Assembly (NCBI GenBank): GCA_964498525.1
Contig: CAZCGU010000014.1
Span: forward strand, 19,899-83,898
Reading direction: 5' to 3'
Length of the DNA stretch: 64,000 nt
Source of the DNA: DTU098 sp964498525
GTDB taxonomy: Bacteria > Bacillota > Desulfotomaculia > Desulfotomaculales > Pelotomaculaceae
In this document: positions 8,995-18,491 of the stretch, piece after piece
Layout of the letters: each line of letters begins with the position of its first letter
Position numbering within the stretch: position 1 is the stretch's first letter
Position numbers and translations under genes: made by a program
The notes under the pieces: model-generated
Database searches by the model: none
What the model saw: only the letters and a program-made list of their open reading frames with translations
Told to the model about the DNA's origin: nothing

Positions 8995-9906
8995 ATGAAA
9001 CCAAAAACTAATTTTCCTTCAAGGCAACTTGCCCTTTTCCTTGTCTTTACGTTCTGCGTCCTCCTGGCAGCAGGCTGCAGCGGGGGCGCAGGAACCCGGG
9101 AAAGGAACAGCGACGCCGCAATTAAACTGGATACCGGTCAGGCGGTTGTGATCACCGGTGACGGCGTGAGCAAGGAAACCCGGCTGACCCTGGAAGAGAT
9201 GCTGAAATTGCCCGGCGCCCGGGTTGAACAGGTTTATTCCACCATCAACAACTGGCCCGCCCCGAAGAAGTACGCGGCAAAGGGGGTAAAACTTACGGCG
9301 CTCCTGGAAACCGCCGGACTAAAGCCCGGGGCCCGGGGTATTACTGTAAAGGGCAAAGACGACTTCCAGTGGTCCTTTACCAGAGAACAGCTATTGGATA
9401 CCCCCAGGTATTATTATCCGGAAGTGCAGTCGGGGGATCCCTCCGGCGCCGTGCCCGTGGAACCCATAATTGCCTACGCTTACAAAGAAAACAGCGATAA
9501 TCCCGACGAAGCCGGGGCAGACGGCCTGTGCCTGATTATGCCCCAGGCCGATGTCTGGGAACAAACCAACCTTGCCTTTGTCAAAGGTGTCAGAGAAATC
9601 CAGGTGGTTGCGGAGGATCCGGGCAAATGGGAAAAAGCCGGCGTCTATCCCCGGGCCGGTACTATTGCCGGGGGAGATACGGTAAAGTTGCAGCACAAAG
9701 ATCTGGGCAAGGTGAAAATGTATTATACCCTGGACGGCTCCACGCCCACCGGGGCAAGCATGATCTACAATCCCAGCACCTACCAGCCGGAATTAAACAA
9801 GCCCATTAGAATTGACAAGGACACCACGATCAAAGTTTTAGTCCGGGGTTTCGGCAAACATGACAGTGATATTGCCGAGTTTCATTACAAAATTAAAGGG
9901 TCTTAG
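8995..9906 (+). CDS. Lipoprotein with SUOX-like and chitobiase-C-like domains
   Basis: A 303-residue lipoprotein with lipobox LAAGC (Cys28). The mature part has one SUOX-like domain (about 48-205; VYSTINNWPAPKKY then GVKLTALLETAG) and one chitobiase-C-like domain (210-303; MYYTLDGSTPTG and TIKVLVRGFGKHDSDI). It lacks the SLH or stalk regions of its neighbours, so it should sit at the outer face of the membrane, below the wall-anchored versions. It is closely similar in plan to the lipoprotein at 16869-17807. ATG 8995 follows an AGGAAGTGAGAG site and lies 51 bases after the SLH gene, probably in the same transcript. In a capture cascade it could be the membrane-proximal receiver; that is inference. 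Confidence 0.8.
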   Translation: MKPKTNFPSRQLALFLVFTFCVLLAAGCSGGAGTRERNSDAAIKLDTGQAVVITGDGVSKETRLTLEEMLKLPGARVEQVYSTINNWPAPKKYAAKGVKLTALLETAGLKPGARGITVKGKDDFQWSFTREQLLDTPRYYYPEVQSGDPSGAVPVEPIIAYAYKENSDNPDEAGADGLCLIMPQADVWEQTNLAFVKGVREIQVVAEDPGKWEKAGVYPRAGTIAGGDTVKLQHKDLGKVKMYYTLDGSTPTGASMIYNPSTYQPELNKPIRIDKDTTIKVLVRGFGKHDSDIAEFHYKIKGS

Positions 9907-9988
9907 CACAGGCCCATAGGACCTGCTGCTAAACCGCCCGTGGTAATCTTGATTAAACGGCAATACATGTTGTGAGGAGGATGATGTT

Positions 9989-11104
9989 TTGTTCAAACAT
10001 AGAAGGGCCGCCTGCATTTTTCTGGTTTTATTCCTGCTCTGCTTCGCCCTGGCCGGATGTGCCGGAAAAAAAGAATCCGTCGACCGCAATCCGGAATACG
10101 AAAACCTGAAGATTTTTATCGAAGGTGATCTGGAGGAACCGAAGGAGATCACTGTAGGGGAAATGCGGGCTCTTAACCAGAAGCAACTGGACGCCAGTCT
10201 CACCCGGACCACCGGCCTCCGGGAGGATTTTAAAGCAAGCGGCCCCACCGTAATGGATGTCCTGGGGCACCTGGGAATTAACTACATGGACTATAAAGGA
10301 ATAGGCTTTACCGGGACGGACAACTACTACTGCCTGGTGACCCCGGAGATTATGGCCGAGCGTGAATTAATCCTGGCTTTAACTGTCGACGGGGGCGGCG
10401 AACTTCCGGAAGAGTTGCGGCCGGCCCGGTTATGCGTGCAGGGAGAACATGGACCCTACTGGGTCAAGATGGTGGACAGAATCATCTTATACCGGGATAT
10501 TCCGGAGAAGGATATTACCTCCGTGTGGGTCTTTCAAAACCTGACGGAAGGGATTGAACCCTACCCCTACGAGTATTACGGCAGCAAAGACGACGCCATT
10601 GAGCTGGCGCAGATCTTTTCCCGCTTTGACAACGTTAGCAGCAAAGCCTTCTTTACGATGAAATCAGCGGATGGTTTTAAGAAAAACGAAGCCGTGAACA
10701 TGGTCAGTCAGGGATATTACATCAAGGTTACAGGTGAACACGCGCCCATGAATATGGCTCCCAACATTAAACTGGGTATGAATATCATGCATATAGCCTG
10801 GTTTTCCACCAATGCGGACGCAGCGTTCTTCCCCCAGGAAATAGTCAAATTAACCGGGGAACAGCAAACCGGCGCCCAAAAGGGAGTTTCCCTGCAGGCG
10901 ATCCTGGAGGAAATAGGATTAACTGATTTTGCCGGCAAGCAGTTCGAGGTAATCGGCACAGACGGCCAAAGCGTCAAAGTGAGCGGTCAGGATCTGTCCG
11001 AGGGGTTTTTGCTGGTAAAGGATGACGGAACATATCCCGTGGTCTGGAGCGAAGGAGCAAAACCGAATCCAGTTGCCAACTTGTTACGAATCCGTTCTAT
11101 TTAG
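9989..11104 (+). CDS. Lipoprotein with two divergent SUOX-like halves
   Basis: A 371-residue lipoprotein with lipobox LAGC (Cys24), starting at TTG 9989 with GAGGAGG 9-14 bases upstream. The N-terminal half (about 35-180) follows the SUOX-like pattern (ITVGEMRALNQKQ, then TVMDVLGHLGI and GIGFTGTDNYYCLVTPE). The C-terminal half (about 200-371) has similar features (FTMKSADGFKKNEAV, then GVSLQAILEEIGL and FEVIGTDGQSVKV). It has no chitobiase-C-like domain and no molybdopterin cysteine. The next gene is 261 bases away behind a structured leader, so this is probably the last gene of the first transcript. Function unknown; predicted extracellular and lipid-anchored. Confidence 0.75.
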   Translation: MFKHRRAACIFLVLFLLCFALAGCAGKKESVDRNPEYENLKIFIEGDLEEPKEITVGEMRALNQKQLDASLTRTTGLREDFKASGPTVMDVLGHLGINYMDYKGIGFTGTDNYYCLVTPEIMAERELILALTVDGGGELPEELRPARLCVQGEHGPYWVKMVDRIILYRDIPEKDITSVWVFQNLTEGIEPYPYEYYGSKDDAIELAQIFSRFDNVSSKAFFTMKSADGFKKNEAVNMVSQGYYIKVTGEHAPMNMAPNIKLGMNIMHIAWFSTNADAAFFPQEIVKLTGEQQTGAQKGVSLQAILEEIGLTDFAGKQFEVIGTDGQSVKVSGQDLSEGFLLVKDDGTYPVVWSEGAKPNPVANLLRIRSI

Positions 11105-11365
11105 TTCAAGGAAAGGGGGCAGCGCCGTATTCATTTCAGCGGGGACGCCCCGGGCCGCGAAAGCCGGCCGGGGGCGGTACAAGCTGAAAAGGAGGTAACG
11201 GTTTCGTTTTCAAGCCAGAAATAGAAGTTTGGCCGGGGAGGTGATGTCAGTCATAATGACGCCGGCAACCCGCGATGCGCGGGATTGCAAGGCGACGCTT
11301 GAACCGGGCTTTAAAAGGTTTTAAGGAGAGTATTTGGCGGAATTTGCAGAGAGGAGGAGTATTTA
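11105..11365 (+). promoter_or_regulatory. GC-rich structured leader of the giant surface-protein gene
   Basis: This 261-base gap holds several inverted repeats. TTTCAGC (11134-11140) pairs with GCTGAAA (11183-11189) and encloses a GC-rich inner stem (GCCCCGG with CCGGGGGC). A second hairpin is GCAAcCCGCG-atg-CGCGGgaTTGC near 11265-11290. Two extra ribosome-binding-like sequences (AAAAGGAGG about 11187, GGGGAGG about 11235) occur before the real GAGGAGGAG at 11351. A 26-codon open frame at 11244-11324 has poor spacing to its site. I could not match the leader to a known riboswitch consensus. Confidence 0.4.
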
Positions 11366-14300
11366 GTGCGAATTGTTAGCAAAAACGGATTGGGTAAACT
11401 AGCGGTAATGCTTACTGTCGTGGCCATGCTGTTCTCGTTGTGCGCATTTGATCTCAACGAAGCAAGCGCGGCTTCCACCACCAGCCTCACCATCAAAAAG
11501 CTGGCCTCCGATAAAACCACGGTTCTTGATCAAAGAACGGTGACTTTCCAGGAGTTGAGGGAAGGTCAGCTCAGTGATGGAACCACCATGCCCATCCTGG
11601 GGGACGGGATAACCCATTACTACCACCAGGGCCCGGTCTTTGTCGATGATCCCGACCCGGAAACCCAGGAATTGCTCCGTTGGAACGAAGAAGAGGACCT
11701 CAACTGGGACAGCAAGGATATGGGCGCTCTTAAGGGCACAAATGTAAGAGACCTGTGCGAACTGGTGGGAGGCATGGCGGAGGGCGACACGCTTCAGTTC
11801 AAAGCCATTGACGGTTTCAAAAAGGACTTCGCCTATAAAAACGTGTACCAATATTCGGATCGTGAGGGTCCCATGGTGGTCTGCTGGTACAATAACGGGG
11901 AATACCCGGATTCCGGCTTTAGAGACGGCATGCGCCTGGTCTGGTTTGCCGAAGCCACCTACAAAGAAGGCCCCAGCAACATTATGGGATTACCCACGGG
12001 ATATTACCATGTTTTCGGCAACTGGGACTGGCGTTTAGCCGCGGAACCCCAATACTGGTACTATTATAATAACCAGTATCCTACCACCACCGGCTTATCC
12101 GTACAAACTGTTTCCGAAATAACAATCTTCAGCACCCAGACTCCTAAAACAACCTGGTATGTCGACGGCTCCGGCGAAGCCGATTTTACCACCATCCAGG
12201 CGGCTGTAACGGCGGCTGAATCCGGGGACACTATCATCGTCAAGGACGGCGTTTATACCGAGAACGTGGTCGTGGATAAGAGTCTGACACTCAAATCCGA
12301 AAACGGCTCAGCCCGGACAACCGTTGAGGCGGCCGAATCCAACGCCGATGTTGTTAAAATTGCGGCGCCGAACGTAACAATTGACGGTTTTACTGTTACC
12401 GGGGCAACTACAGCGGGTAAAGCAGGGATCAATGTTACCGGTTCATCCGGCGGTGCTATCGTAAAAAACAACTTGAGCACCGGAAACAACGAAGGTATAA
12501 GCGTTGGAGTTGCCAATAATAACACAATTTCCGGGAACGTTGTCGAGCAAAGCGGCAGATACGGTATTAATTTGTCAAACACGACCGGAAACTCCATCAC
12601 CGGCAACACCTGTTCAAATAATACCGGCGGCTCGGGCTTTGCCCTCTACCTGGCGGATAATGCCAATAACAATACCGTCAGCGGCAACACCTCGGACTCA
12701 AATCTTATCGGTATCAGGGTTAAAAACGCGTATTCCAATATTATCTATGAAAACAATTCTGTGAACAACAACTACGGTTTAGAAATTGCAACAGGTTCAA
12801 AAGACAATGTTTTTTATCTGAACAACTTTTTCGATAATACCACCGGCCCTCTGTCATCAGGATATGGCGCGGTTGCCGGTAACGTTTGGAGTTCCCAGGA
12901 GAAACTAACTTACAAATTTAACAGCGTCCAGTATACCGGCTATGCAGGCAACTATTGGAGCGATTACGACGGCACGGACGCGGACGGCAACGGTGTCGGC
13001 GATGCGCCATACCAGACAATAGCCACCGATACTGACAATTATCCGTTGCTGGGCATCTATGAGAATGGTGTCATCGCGGGTTCCGGGCTGCCGGCAGTGG
13101 ACTTCCTTTACGACGGGACAGTTACCCTGGCCCCCGGCGAGGACTTCAGCGTGACTGCCTACAACTCGGGAACACCCTACACCGTCAGCAGCACCTCGGC
13201 GCTGGGAGCGCTCCAGGCGGCCGCAACTGCCGAAAGCTTTACCTACGACGTCACCGACAAGAATTACGAAAACTCCGGCGCCCTTCTGCTGGACAACATA
13301 GGTGCTTACGAATTTGTCAAAGGCGGCAGCAAGTGGTATCCCTACGTCAATGACTCCTATAAGGATGGCTTCAACAATCCCGGCGGGGCCTTGAACCTTA
13401 TTGAACTGGTTGACGGGGATAGGGTTGAGTTCTACTACGCCGCCGGGATCAACGATCCCGCCGATCTCGCCGCTGTCAAGGCTGCGGCTACCGCGGCAGT
13501 GAAAACCGTTGCCTCCCTGGCCCCGGCAATGGATGTGCTCTACGACGGAACAGTTGCCCTGGCTCCCGGGGAAACCTTCAGCGTAACCGCCTACAACTCG
13601 GGAACGGCTTATACCGTCAACAAAAACACACCCCTTGGGGCTCTTCAGGCAGCCGCAACTGCCGGCGGCTTCACCTATGACGTCAGCGACAAGAATTACG
13701 AAAACTCCGGCGCTCTTCTGCTGGACAACATAGGTGCTTACGAATTTGTCAAAGGCGGCAGCAAGTGGTTGGCCTATGTTAACGATACCTACCAGGACGG
13801 CTTCAACAATGCCGCCGGGGCCTTAAACCTTATTGAACTGGTTGATGGAGACAAAGTTGAGTTCTACTACGCCGCAGGGATCAACGATCCCGCCGATCTT
13901 GCCGCTGTCAAGGCTGCGGCTACAGCAGCGGTGAAAACCATTGCGGCTTCAGGCGTCTCTCCCACCGATTGGACCCTGCAACTCACGGGCGCTAAGATTG
14001 AAAACGTTACTAAAAGCTACTTCGAGCGGGGACTGGCCTGTTCTTCCTCCACTCACCAGGTGTTCTGGACCGACGAAGATGGTAATGTCTGGGGAGGCGT
14101 GCCCCTCTGGCTGCTGGCCGGCATGGTTGACGACAACCCCGACGTTGGCCCCAGCCACTTCAACTTTAACGATGAACTGGCCGCCCAGAACTACCAAGTA
14201 AACGTTATCTCCAGCGACGGCTGGAAGGGGACCTTTGACAGCGCGGCCATCGCCCGCAACGACGGCTTCATTGTCGCCAATACCCTGAACGGGGAACCGC

Positions 14301-16717
14301 TGCCCCTTCTGACCGATCGCGGCAAGGTCTGCTGGCCCCTGCACCTGAAAGGTGCTGAAGTTTTCGGCGGGCAACAGATAGGCGGGGTCGTCAAAATCGA
14401 GCTCACGGCCTTACCCCAGCCTCCCGAAGGATGGACCCTCAAAATCCTGGGGAAAATTGGGGACACCATAACCCAGAAGGAATTTGAAGACGGACTGGCC
14501 TGCACAGGTTCGGGCCACTATCAGGAATGGACCGACAATGAAGGTAACGTCTGGTCCGGCGTACCCCTTTGGGTACTGGCGGGCGTGGCGGACGACCTCG
14601 AATTGGGCGGCCACTGGACTTTCAATGACAGCCTGGCAGCAGGCTATTCGGTGAAGGTTTTTGCCCAGGATGGTTTTGCCAAAACCTTTAACGGGGCCGA
14701 TGTGGCTTTCAGCAACGACTATATCGTGGCCAACAAGATGAACGGCGCCCCGCTCACTGACAGGGGACCGCTGCGTCTGGTGGGAGCAGGTGTTGCCAAT
14801 GCCGATGGATCCCTTAGCGGCAGCAGCGTAGGCAGCATTGCCAGGATCGAATTACCGGAACTGCAGACACCGCCCCCCGCGTCCGGAAGCTGGAACCTCA
14901 CCCTTAAAGGCAAGATCAGCCAGGTCATTTCCCAGGCCGAGTTTGAGGAAGCCCTCGCTTGTCCCAAATCCAACCACAATGTGGAATGGATTGACGGTGA
15001 CGGCAACATCTGGTCCGGTATGCCCCTCTGGTATCTGGCTGGCCGGGTGGACGACCGGTTGCCCAACATCTTCGACACCAATCTGGCCGACGCCGGTTAC
15101 ACGATTCTGGTAAAAGCCGAAGACAGCTACACCAAGGATTACTCCAGCAAAGACATAATCAGGAACAACAACTACATTCTCGCCAATAAATACAACGGTG
15201 AGCCGCTTACCGATTCGTGGCCGCTGCGTCTGGTGGGCGCCGCCCTGGCAACGGAGGATGGCTTCCCTTCCTGTAATAGTGTGGGAAATGTTGCAGAAAT
15301 AGAACTGACCTCCTTTAACCCGGTCCTGCCTCCGCCGACAGTACGTATCATCAAGTACGCCGAAGACCATACCACCATCATCGACGAAATAACTGTCGAT
15401 TACAGGTGGATGGAAAGTGAAAGCGGGTTTGACGTCATTGGTGACGGCATCACGTTATACCGCTACGAAGGAATCACAAACGATCCTGATGATGTTTGGG
15501 ACGCCGCTGAAACATATCCCGGCGGCTTCAAGGTGGCTAACGCCGTCAAGGGTACCCGCGTCAGGGATCTCTGCAGTCTTGTGGGCGGTATGGGAGCAGG
15601 GACCGATATAGTCTTTGTGGCCAAAGACGGTTTTGAGACTACTCTTCCCTATTCCTCCATCTACCCCGATCCCGCGGTGCAGGCGCGCCAGGGTGACGCC
15701 ATCCTGGCCTGGTGGGGTGACGGTAACTACGTACCCGATTATGCCGACGGCATACGCTTGTTCTTTACCCCGGATGACCACATCTTCGGTCAGTGGGATA
15801 TGCACGAAACAATTCCGGAAAAATACTGGCACTACTATTTTGGCGGCGGTGTCCAGTACCCGTCTTGCGCCGGCTTGTCACCCAAATGGATTACGGCAAT
15901 TAAGATCTACTCCCTGCCCCAGGGCGATTGGACCATGGAGCTGGACGGCCGGGACATCGGCGGCATTGATTATGATGTAACTAAAACCTATTTCGAACAG
16001 GCCCTGGTTTGCAAGTTCGGCGCCAACCACAAAGCAACCTACACAGATTCCGAAGAACAAACCTGGGAAGGAATGCCTCTGTGGCTCCTGGCCGGATTCG
16101 TTGATGACGCGGACCAGCATTCCGATAACGCCTTTAATCAGGAGCTTGCCCTGTCTGGATACCGGATTGTCATTACTTCAGCCGACGGCAGCTCTGTTAC
16201 CATCGACAGCAGGGACATTATCAAGAACAGCAACTATATTATCGCCAGCACGCTGAATGGAGCGCTCCTGCCCGAATCCGACAGCAGATGGCCGCTTTGC
16301 CTGGTGGGGCCGGCCGTTACCGGGGAAACATCGCTTTCCCAAATTGTCAGCATCAAGCTGGTAGCTCTGGAGCCGGGTAAACCCAGCTACACGGTAACAC
16401 CCGAAGAAGATGCTGCTTATACCCCGGGTACTTCTCCCGAGGGTATCAAGATCATGACTGTCAATGAGGGTATTTCAGGATTCAAGTACTTTACCGTGGG
16501 TATTACTCCGGTTGTTTCCCATGCCGGTAAAGAAACGGCGGTCTTTACTCATCTGAGAAACGGCAGCCAGCTGGAACTCAACGCCACCGGAGCCGATTTT
16601 GATGAGGTCGAAACGGCCCAGGCCGGCTTTAATGTGAAAGCAGGCGACGTAATTAAGGTTTACCTTGTGGATGAACTGACTAACGCCGTTGATCGCAACC
16701 CTGTGATTCTCCAGTAG
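11366..16717 (+). CDS. Giant mosaic surface protein (NosD helix, DUF4430-like, SUOX-like repeats)
   Basis: A 1783-residue secreted protein. GTG 11366 follows GAGGAGGAG and a signal peptide ends near EASA (35). Order: type-B domain (36-255; YYHVFGNWDWR), right-handed beta-helix of NosD type (262-565; ends NYWSDYDGTDADGNGVGD), two DUF4430/transcobalamin-C-like domains (576-710, 720-860), type-C repeats C1-C3 (867-1322), a second type-B domain (1325-1518), C4 (1521-1672) and a 110-residue C-terminal domain shared with the phosphoesterase at 21742. Each C repeat has a Cys then His: C892/H897, C1046/H1051, C1199/H1204, C1549/H1555. No SLH domain, sortase motif or membrane helix is visible. The composition is most like methanogen surface proteins, which hints at transfer; ligand binding to a cofactor is a hypothesis. 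Confidence 0.8.
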   Translation: MRIVSKNGLGKLAVMLTVVAMLFSLCAFDLNEASAASTTSLTIKKLASDKTTVLDQRTVTFQELREGQLSDGTTMPILGDGITHYYHQGPVFVDDPDPETQELLRWNEEEDLNWDSKDMGALKGTNVRDLCELVGGMAEGDTLQFKAIDGFKKDFAYKNVYQYSDREGPMVVCWYNNGEYPDSGFRDGMRLVWFAEATYKEGPSNIMGLPTGYYHVFGNWDWRLAAEPQYWYYYNNQYPTTTGLSVQTVSEITIFSTQTPKTTWYVDGSGEADFTTIQAAVTAAESGDTIIVKDGVYTENVVVDKSLTLKSENGSARTTVEAAESNADVVKIAAPNVTIDGFTVTGATTAGKAGINVTGSSGGAIVKNNLSTGNNEGISVGVANNNTISGNVVEQSGRYGINLSNTTGNSITGNTCSNNTGGSGFALYLADNANNNTVSGNTSDSNLIGIRVKNAYSNIIYENNSVNNNYGLEIATGSKDNVFYLNNFFDNTTGPLSSGYGAVAGNVWSSQEKLTYKFNSVQYTGYAGNYWSDYDGTDADGNGVGDAPYQTIATDTDNYPLLGIYENGVIAGSGLPAVDFLYDGTVTLAPGEDFSVTAYNSGTPYTVSSTSALGALQAAATAESFTYDVTDKNYENSGALLLDNIGAYEFVKGGSKWYPYVNDSYKDGFNNPGGALNLIELVDGDRVEFYYAAGINDPADLAAVKAAATAAVKTVASLAPAMDVLYDGTVALAPGETFSVTAYNSGTAYTVNKNTPLGALQAAATAGGFTYDVSDKNYENSGALLLDNIGAYEFVKGGSKWLAYVNDTYQDGFNNAAGALNLIELVDGDKVEFYYAAGINDPADLAAVKAAATAAVKTIAASGVSPTDWTLQLTGAKIENVTKSYFERGLACSSSTHQVFWTDEDGNVWGGVPLWLLAGMVDDNPDVGPSHFNFNDELAAQNYQVNVISSDGWKGTFDSAAIARNDGFIVANTLNGEPLPLLTDRGKVCWPLHLKGAEVFGGQQIGGVVKIELTALPQPPEGWTLKILGKIGDTITQKEFEDGLACTGSGHYQEWTDNEGNVWSGVPLWVLAGVADDLELGGHWTFNDSLAAGYSVKVFAQDGFAKTFNGADVAFSNDYIVANKMNGAPLTDRGPLRLVGAGVANADGSLSGSSVGSIARIELPELQTPPPASGSWNLTLKGKISQVISQAEFEEALACPKSNHNVEWIDGDGNIWSGMPLWYLAGRVDDRLPNIFDTNLADAGYTILVKAEDSYTKDYSSKDIIRNNNYILANKYNGEPLTDSWPLRLVGAALATEDGFPSCNSVGNVAEIELTSFNPVLPPPTVRIIKYAEDHTTIIDEITVDYRWMESESGFDVIGDGITLYRYEGITNDPDDVWDAAETYPGGFKVANAVKGTRVRDLCSLVGGMGAGTDIVFVAKDGFETTLPYSSIYPDPAVQARQGDAILAWWGDGNYVPDYADGIRLFFTPDDHIFGQWDMHETIPEKYWHYYFGGGVQYPSCAGLSPKWITAIKIYSLPQGDWTMELDGRDIGGIDYDVTKTYFEQALVCKFGANHKATYTDSEEQTWEGMPLWLLAGFVDDADQHSDNAFNQELALSGYRIVITSADGSSVTIDSRDIIKNSNYIIASTLNGALLPESDSRWPLCLVGPAVTGETSLSQIVSIKLVALEPGKPSYTVTPEEDAAYTPGTSPEGIKIMTVNEGISGFKYFTVGITPVVSHAGKETAVFTHLRNGSQLELNATGADFDEVETAQAGFNVKAGDVIKVYLVDELTNAVDRNPVILQ

Positions 16718-16746
16718 AGCTACTGTTTAAAGTTGTTTAAAAAATT

Positions 16747-16812
16747 TAAAAGGCGGGTGGGCAAAACTGCGACAGCCTGGGTGTCAAAGTTTTGCCCGGC
16801 CTCCCGCTTTTT
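16747..16812 (+). terminator. Rho-independent terminator after the giant surface-protein gene
   Basis: A long interrupted stem pairs GGCGGG..GGGCAAAACT with AGTTTTGCCC..CCCGCC-like sequence and ends in a run of T (CCCGCTTTTT). It lies 30 bases after the stop codon, so the 5.35-kb gene is probably the end of its own transcript. Confidence 0.75.
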
Positions 16813-16868
16813 AAACAGATACTTCAAATCTTTTTGTCCAGTAGCGAACAGCTTTGGGAGAGATAGCC

Positions 16869-17807
16869 TTGTTATTTGACAGCAGACAGTTCCGGATCCT
16901 TCTAATCCTGGCCGTGGTTTTACTGGTGTTTGGCCCGGGCCTACTGACGGGGTGTCAGGGCCAGAGGCAAGACCGGTCCCCGGCCGGGGCCGGTAAAGTA
17001 CCGGCAAATACAGGCCTGGAAACCGGGGAAGCCGGCAGCGAGCCGGCAGTAACCATTACGGGGGACGGGGCGGAACATGAAGTAAAATTCACCCTCACCG
17101 AACTAAAGGGCCTGGAGGAAGCTTCGGCGGCTTTCTGCTACTCCACCTTAAATAACTGGCCGGCGAAAAAATTTGTAGTGGGCAAGGGTGTCGAAGTCGC
17201 CTATCTCTTGGAGCAGGCCGGGATTAAAGAAGGGGCGCAGAGAATCACCTTCAGGGCCGCGGACGGTTATAACGTCAGTTTAACCAGGGAGCAGCTGACT
17301 GAAAAACGTTTTTCCTTTCCCGGTCTTTTAAAGGGCAGCCCGGAGGGCGCCCGGGAAGTTCCCGCGATTCTGGCCTGGGAGTACGGGGAGGACACCAGCG
17401 ATTTGAGCAAGGTGACCGGCAGCAAACTCCGCTTGCTTCTGGGACAGAAATGGTTGACTGATGTGGCCACTGCCGCCTTCGTAAAAGGTGTATCAACTAT
17501 TGAAGTAGAGGCAGCGCCTTCCGGCCAATGGAGTGCGGTTCGGCCCGAGCCCGCGCCGGGCAAGGTAAAAAGGGGGACCGAAATCGTTTTAACCCACCCC
17601 CAGCAGGATCTTGTCAAAATCTACTACACCATTGACGGAAGTACTCCGGACGAACGAAGCCTGATCTACAATCCCAGCACAACCTACTTTCAGCCGGACT
17701 TAAGCAAGCCGATCCCGGTTGACAAATCTATCACTATTAAAACCGTTGTGGTGGGTTTCGGTAAACATAACAGCCAGGTGTCAACGTTTAAATACGATCC
17801 GGAGTAA
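16869..17807 (+). CDS. Lipoprotein with SUOX-like and chitobiase-C-like domains
   Basis: A 312-residue lipoprotein (lipobox LLTGC, Cys29 from TTG 16869). TTG 16869 is preferred over TTG 16854 because GGGAGAG precedes it by 6-7 bases and the signal sequence then has normal length. It carries a SUOX-like domain (about 60-215; CYSTLNNWPAKKFVVGKG) and a chitobiase-C-like domain (220-312; IYYTIDGSTPDERS). Its layout closely matches the lipoprotein at 8995-9906, and both end with a GFGKH(N/D)S motif, so they are probable paralogues. It begins a new run of genes after a terminator and is followed after 39 bases by another lipoprotein gene. Confidence 0.8.
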   Translation: MLFDSRQFRILLILAVVLLVFGPGLLTGCQGQRQDRSPAGAGKVPANTGLETGEAGSEPAVTITGDGAEHEVKFTLTELKGLEEASAAFCYSTLNNWPAKKFVVGKGVEVAYLLEQAGIKEGAQRITFRAADGYNVSLTREQLTEKRFSFPGLLKGSPEGAREVPAILAWEYGEDTSDLSKVTGSKLRLLLGQKWLTDVATAAFVKGVSTIEVEAAPSGQWSAVRPEPAPGKVKRGTEIVLTHPQQDLVKIYYTIDGSTPDERSLIYNPSTTYFQPDLSKPIPVDKSITIKTVVVGFGKHNSQVSTFKYDPE

Positions 17808-17846
17808 ACGAATCATCATCAGATACCTGATTGGAGTTGGGAAATC

Positions 17847-18467
17847 GTGCCAAGGCCTGTAGTCTTGCTGTTTTCGGCAGTGGTTTTAACCTTTGTCTTA
17901 GCTGGATGCTTTTCCGGTAATTCAAATAATCTGACAGCCCAACAAAGGGAAGCCTTGCTGGGGCTGCTGGATAACGGACAGGATTTCGCTGATTTGACAA
18001 TCCGGGGCCTGGAACTGCCGGAGGAGACAGCTAAAAAGTTTCCCGCAGTAAAGAAAGCCTTTGAAATAACCTGCGGCGGACATAAGCTTTACGCTTTTCA
18101 TTCCCAGCCTTTGGGCTACCGGAGCGCTATCGATCTTTTCACAGTTATCGATAGCGAAAAAAACGAAACGCTGGGGACCAGGGTGCTCCAGCACGACGAA
18201 ACCCTCCTGTACGGGGGGGAAAGCCTGGACAAAGAGTGGTTTTTAAACAGGTTCAAGAATAAAAGCACTGCTTTGTATTTAAACAGGGTACCCCTGGAGC
18301 AAACCCAACCCAACGATGTTATCCAGATAACCTGCGCCACCATTAGCTCCCAGGCGGTGATCAACGGGGTTAACGCAGCCATGGGGACCTACCGGGAGCT
18401 AATCCTCGGTGAAGAAGCGCAGCCGGTTTCTCTGAAGGTAGAAGGGTTTGTTACAGAAATCAGGTAG
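17847..18467 (+). CDS. Lipoprotein of unknown function
   Basis: A 206-residue protein with a clear lipobox (LAGC, Cys21), starting at GTG 17847 after a GGAG site. The mature part is a mixed alpha/beta sequence. Seen in it are ELPEETAKKFPAVKKAFEIT, YAFHSQPLGYRSAIDLFTVI and a C-terminal segment GTYRELILGEEAQPVSLKVE. I do not recognise the family. The pattern of a short hydrophobic export signal and an FMN-binding-like 'yaf..qp.GY.gaIdl.v.id' stretch faintly resembles the RnfG/NosR FMN-binding domain (PF04205). It sits directly before the NapH-like ferredoxin gene, and FMN-binding and NapH-like proteins often occur together. That relation is suggestive only. Confidence 0.6.
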   Translation: MPRPVVLLFSAVVLTFVLAGCFSGNSNNLTAQQREALLGLLDNGQDFADLTIRGLELPEETAKKFPAVKKAFEITCGGHKLYAFHSQPLGYRSAIDLFTVIDSEKNETLGTRVLQHDETLLYGGESLDKEWFLNRFKNKSTALYLNRVPLEQTQPNDVIQITCATISSQAVINGVNAAMGTYRELILGEEAQPVSLKVEGFVTEIR

Positions 18468-18491
18468 GGGCAGGGACAATTTGAAACATCC

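Noticed and set aside
11244..11324. 26-codon leader peptide in the giant-gene leader
   Set aside because: GGAGG is only two bases from the ATG and the peptide has no regulatory codon run; kept only as a note in the leader entry.
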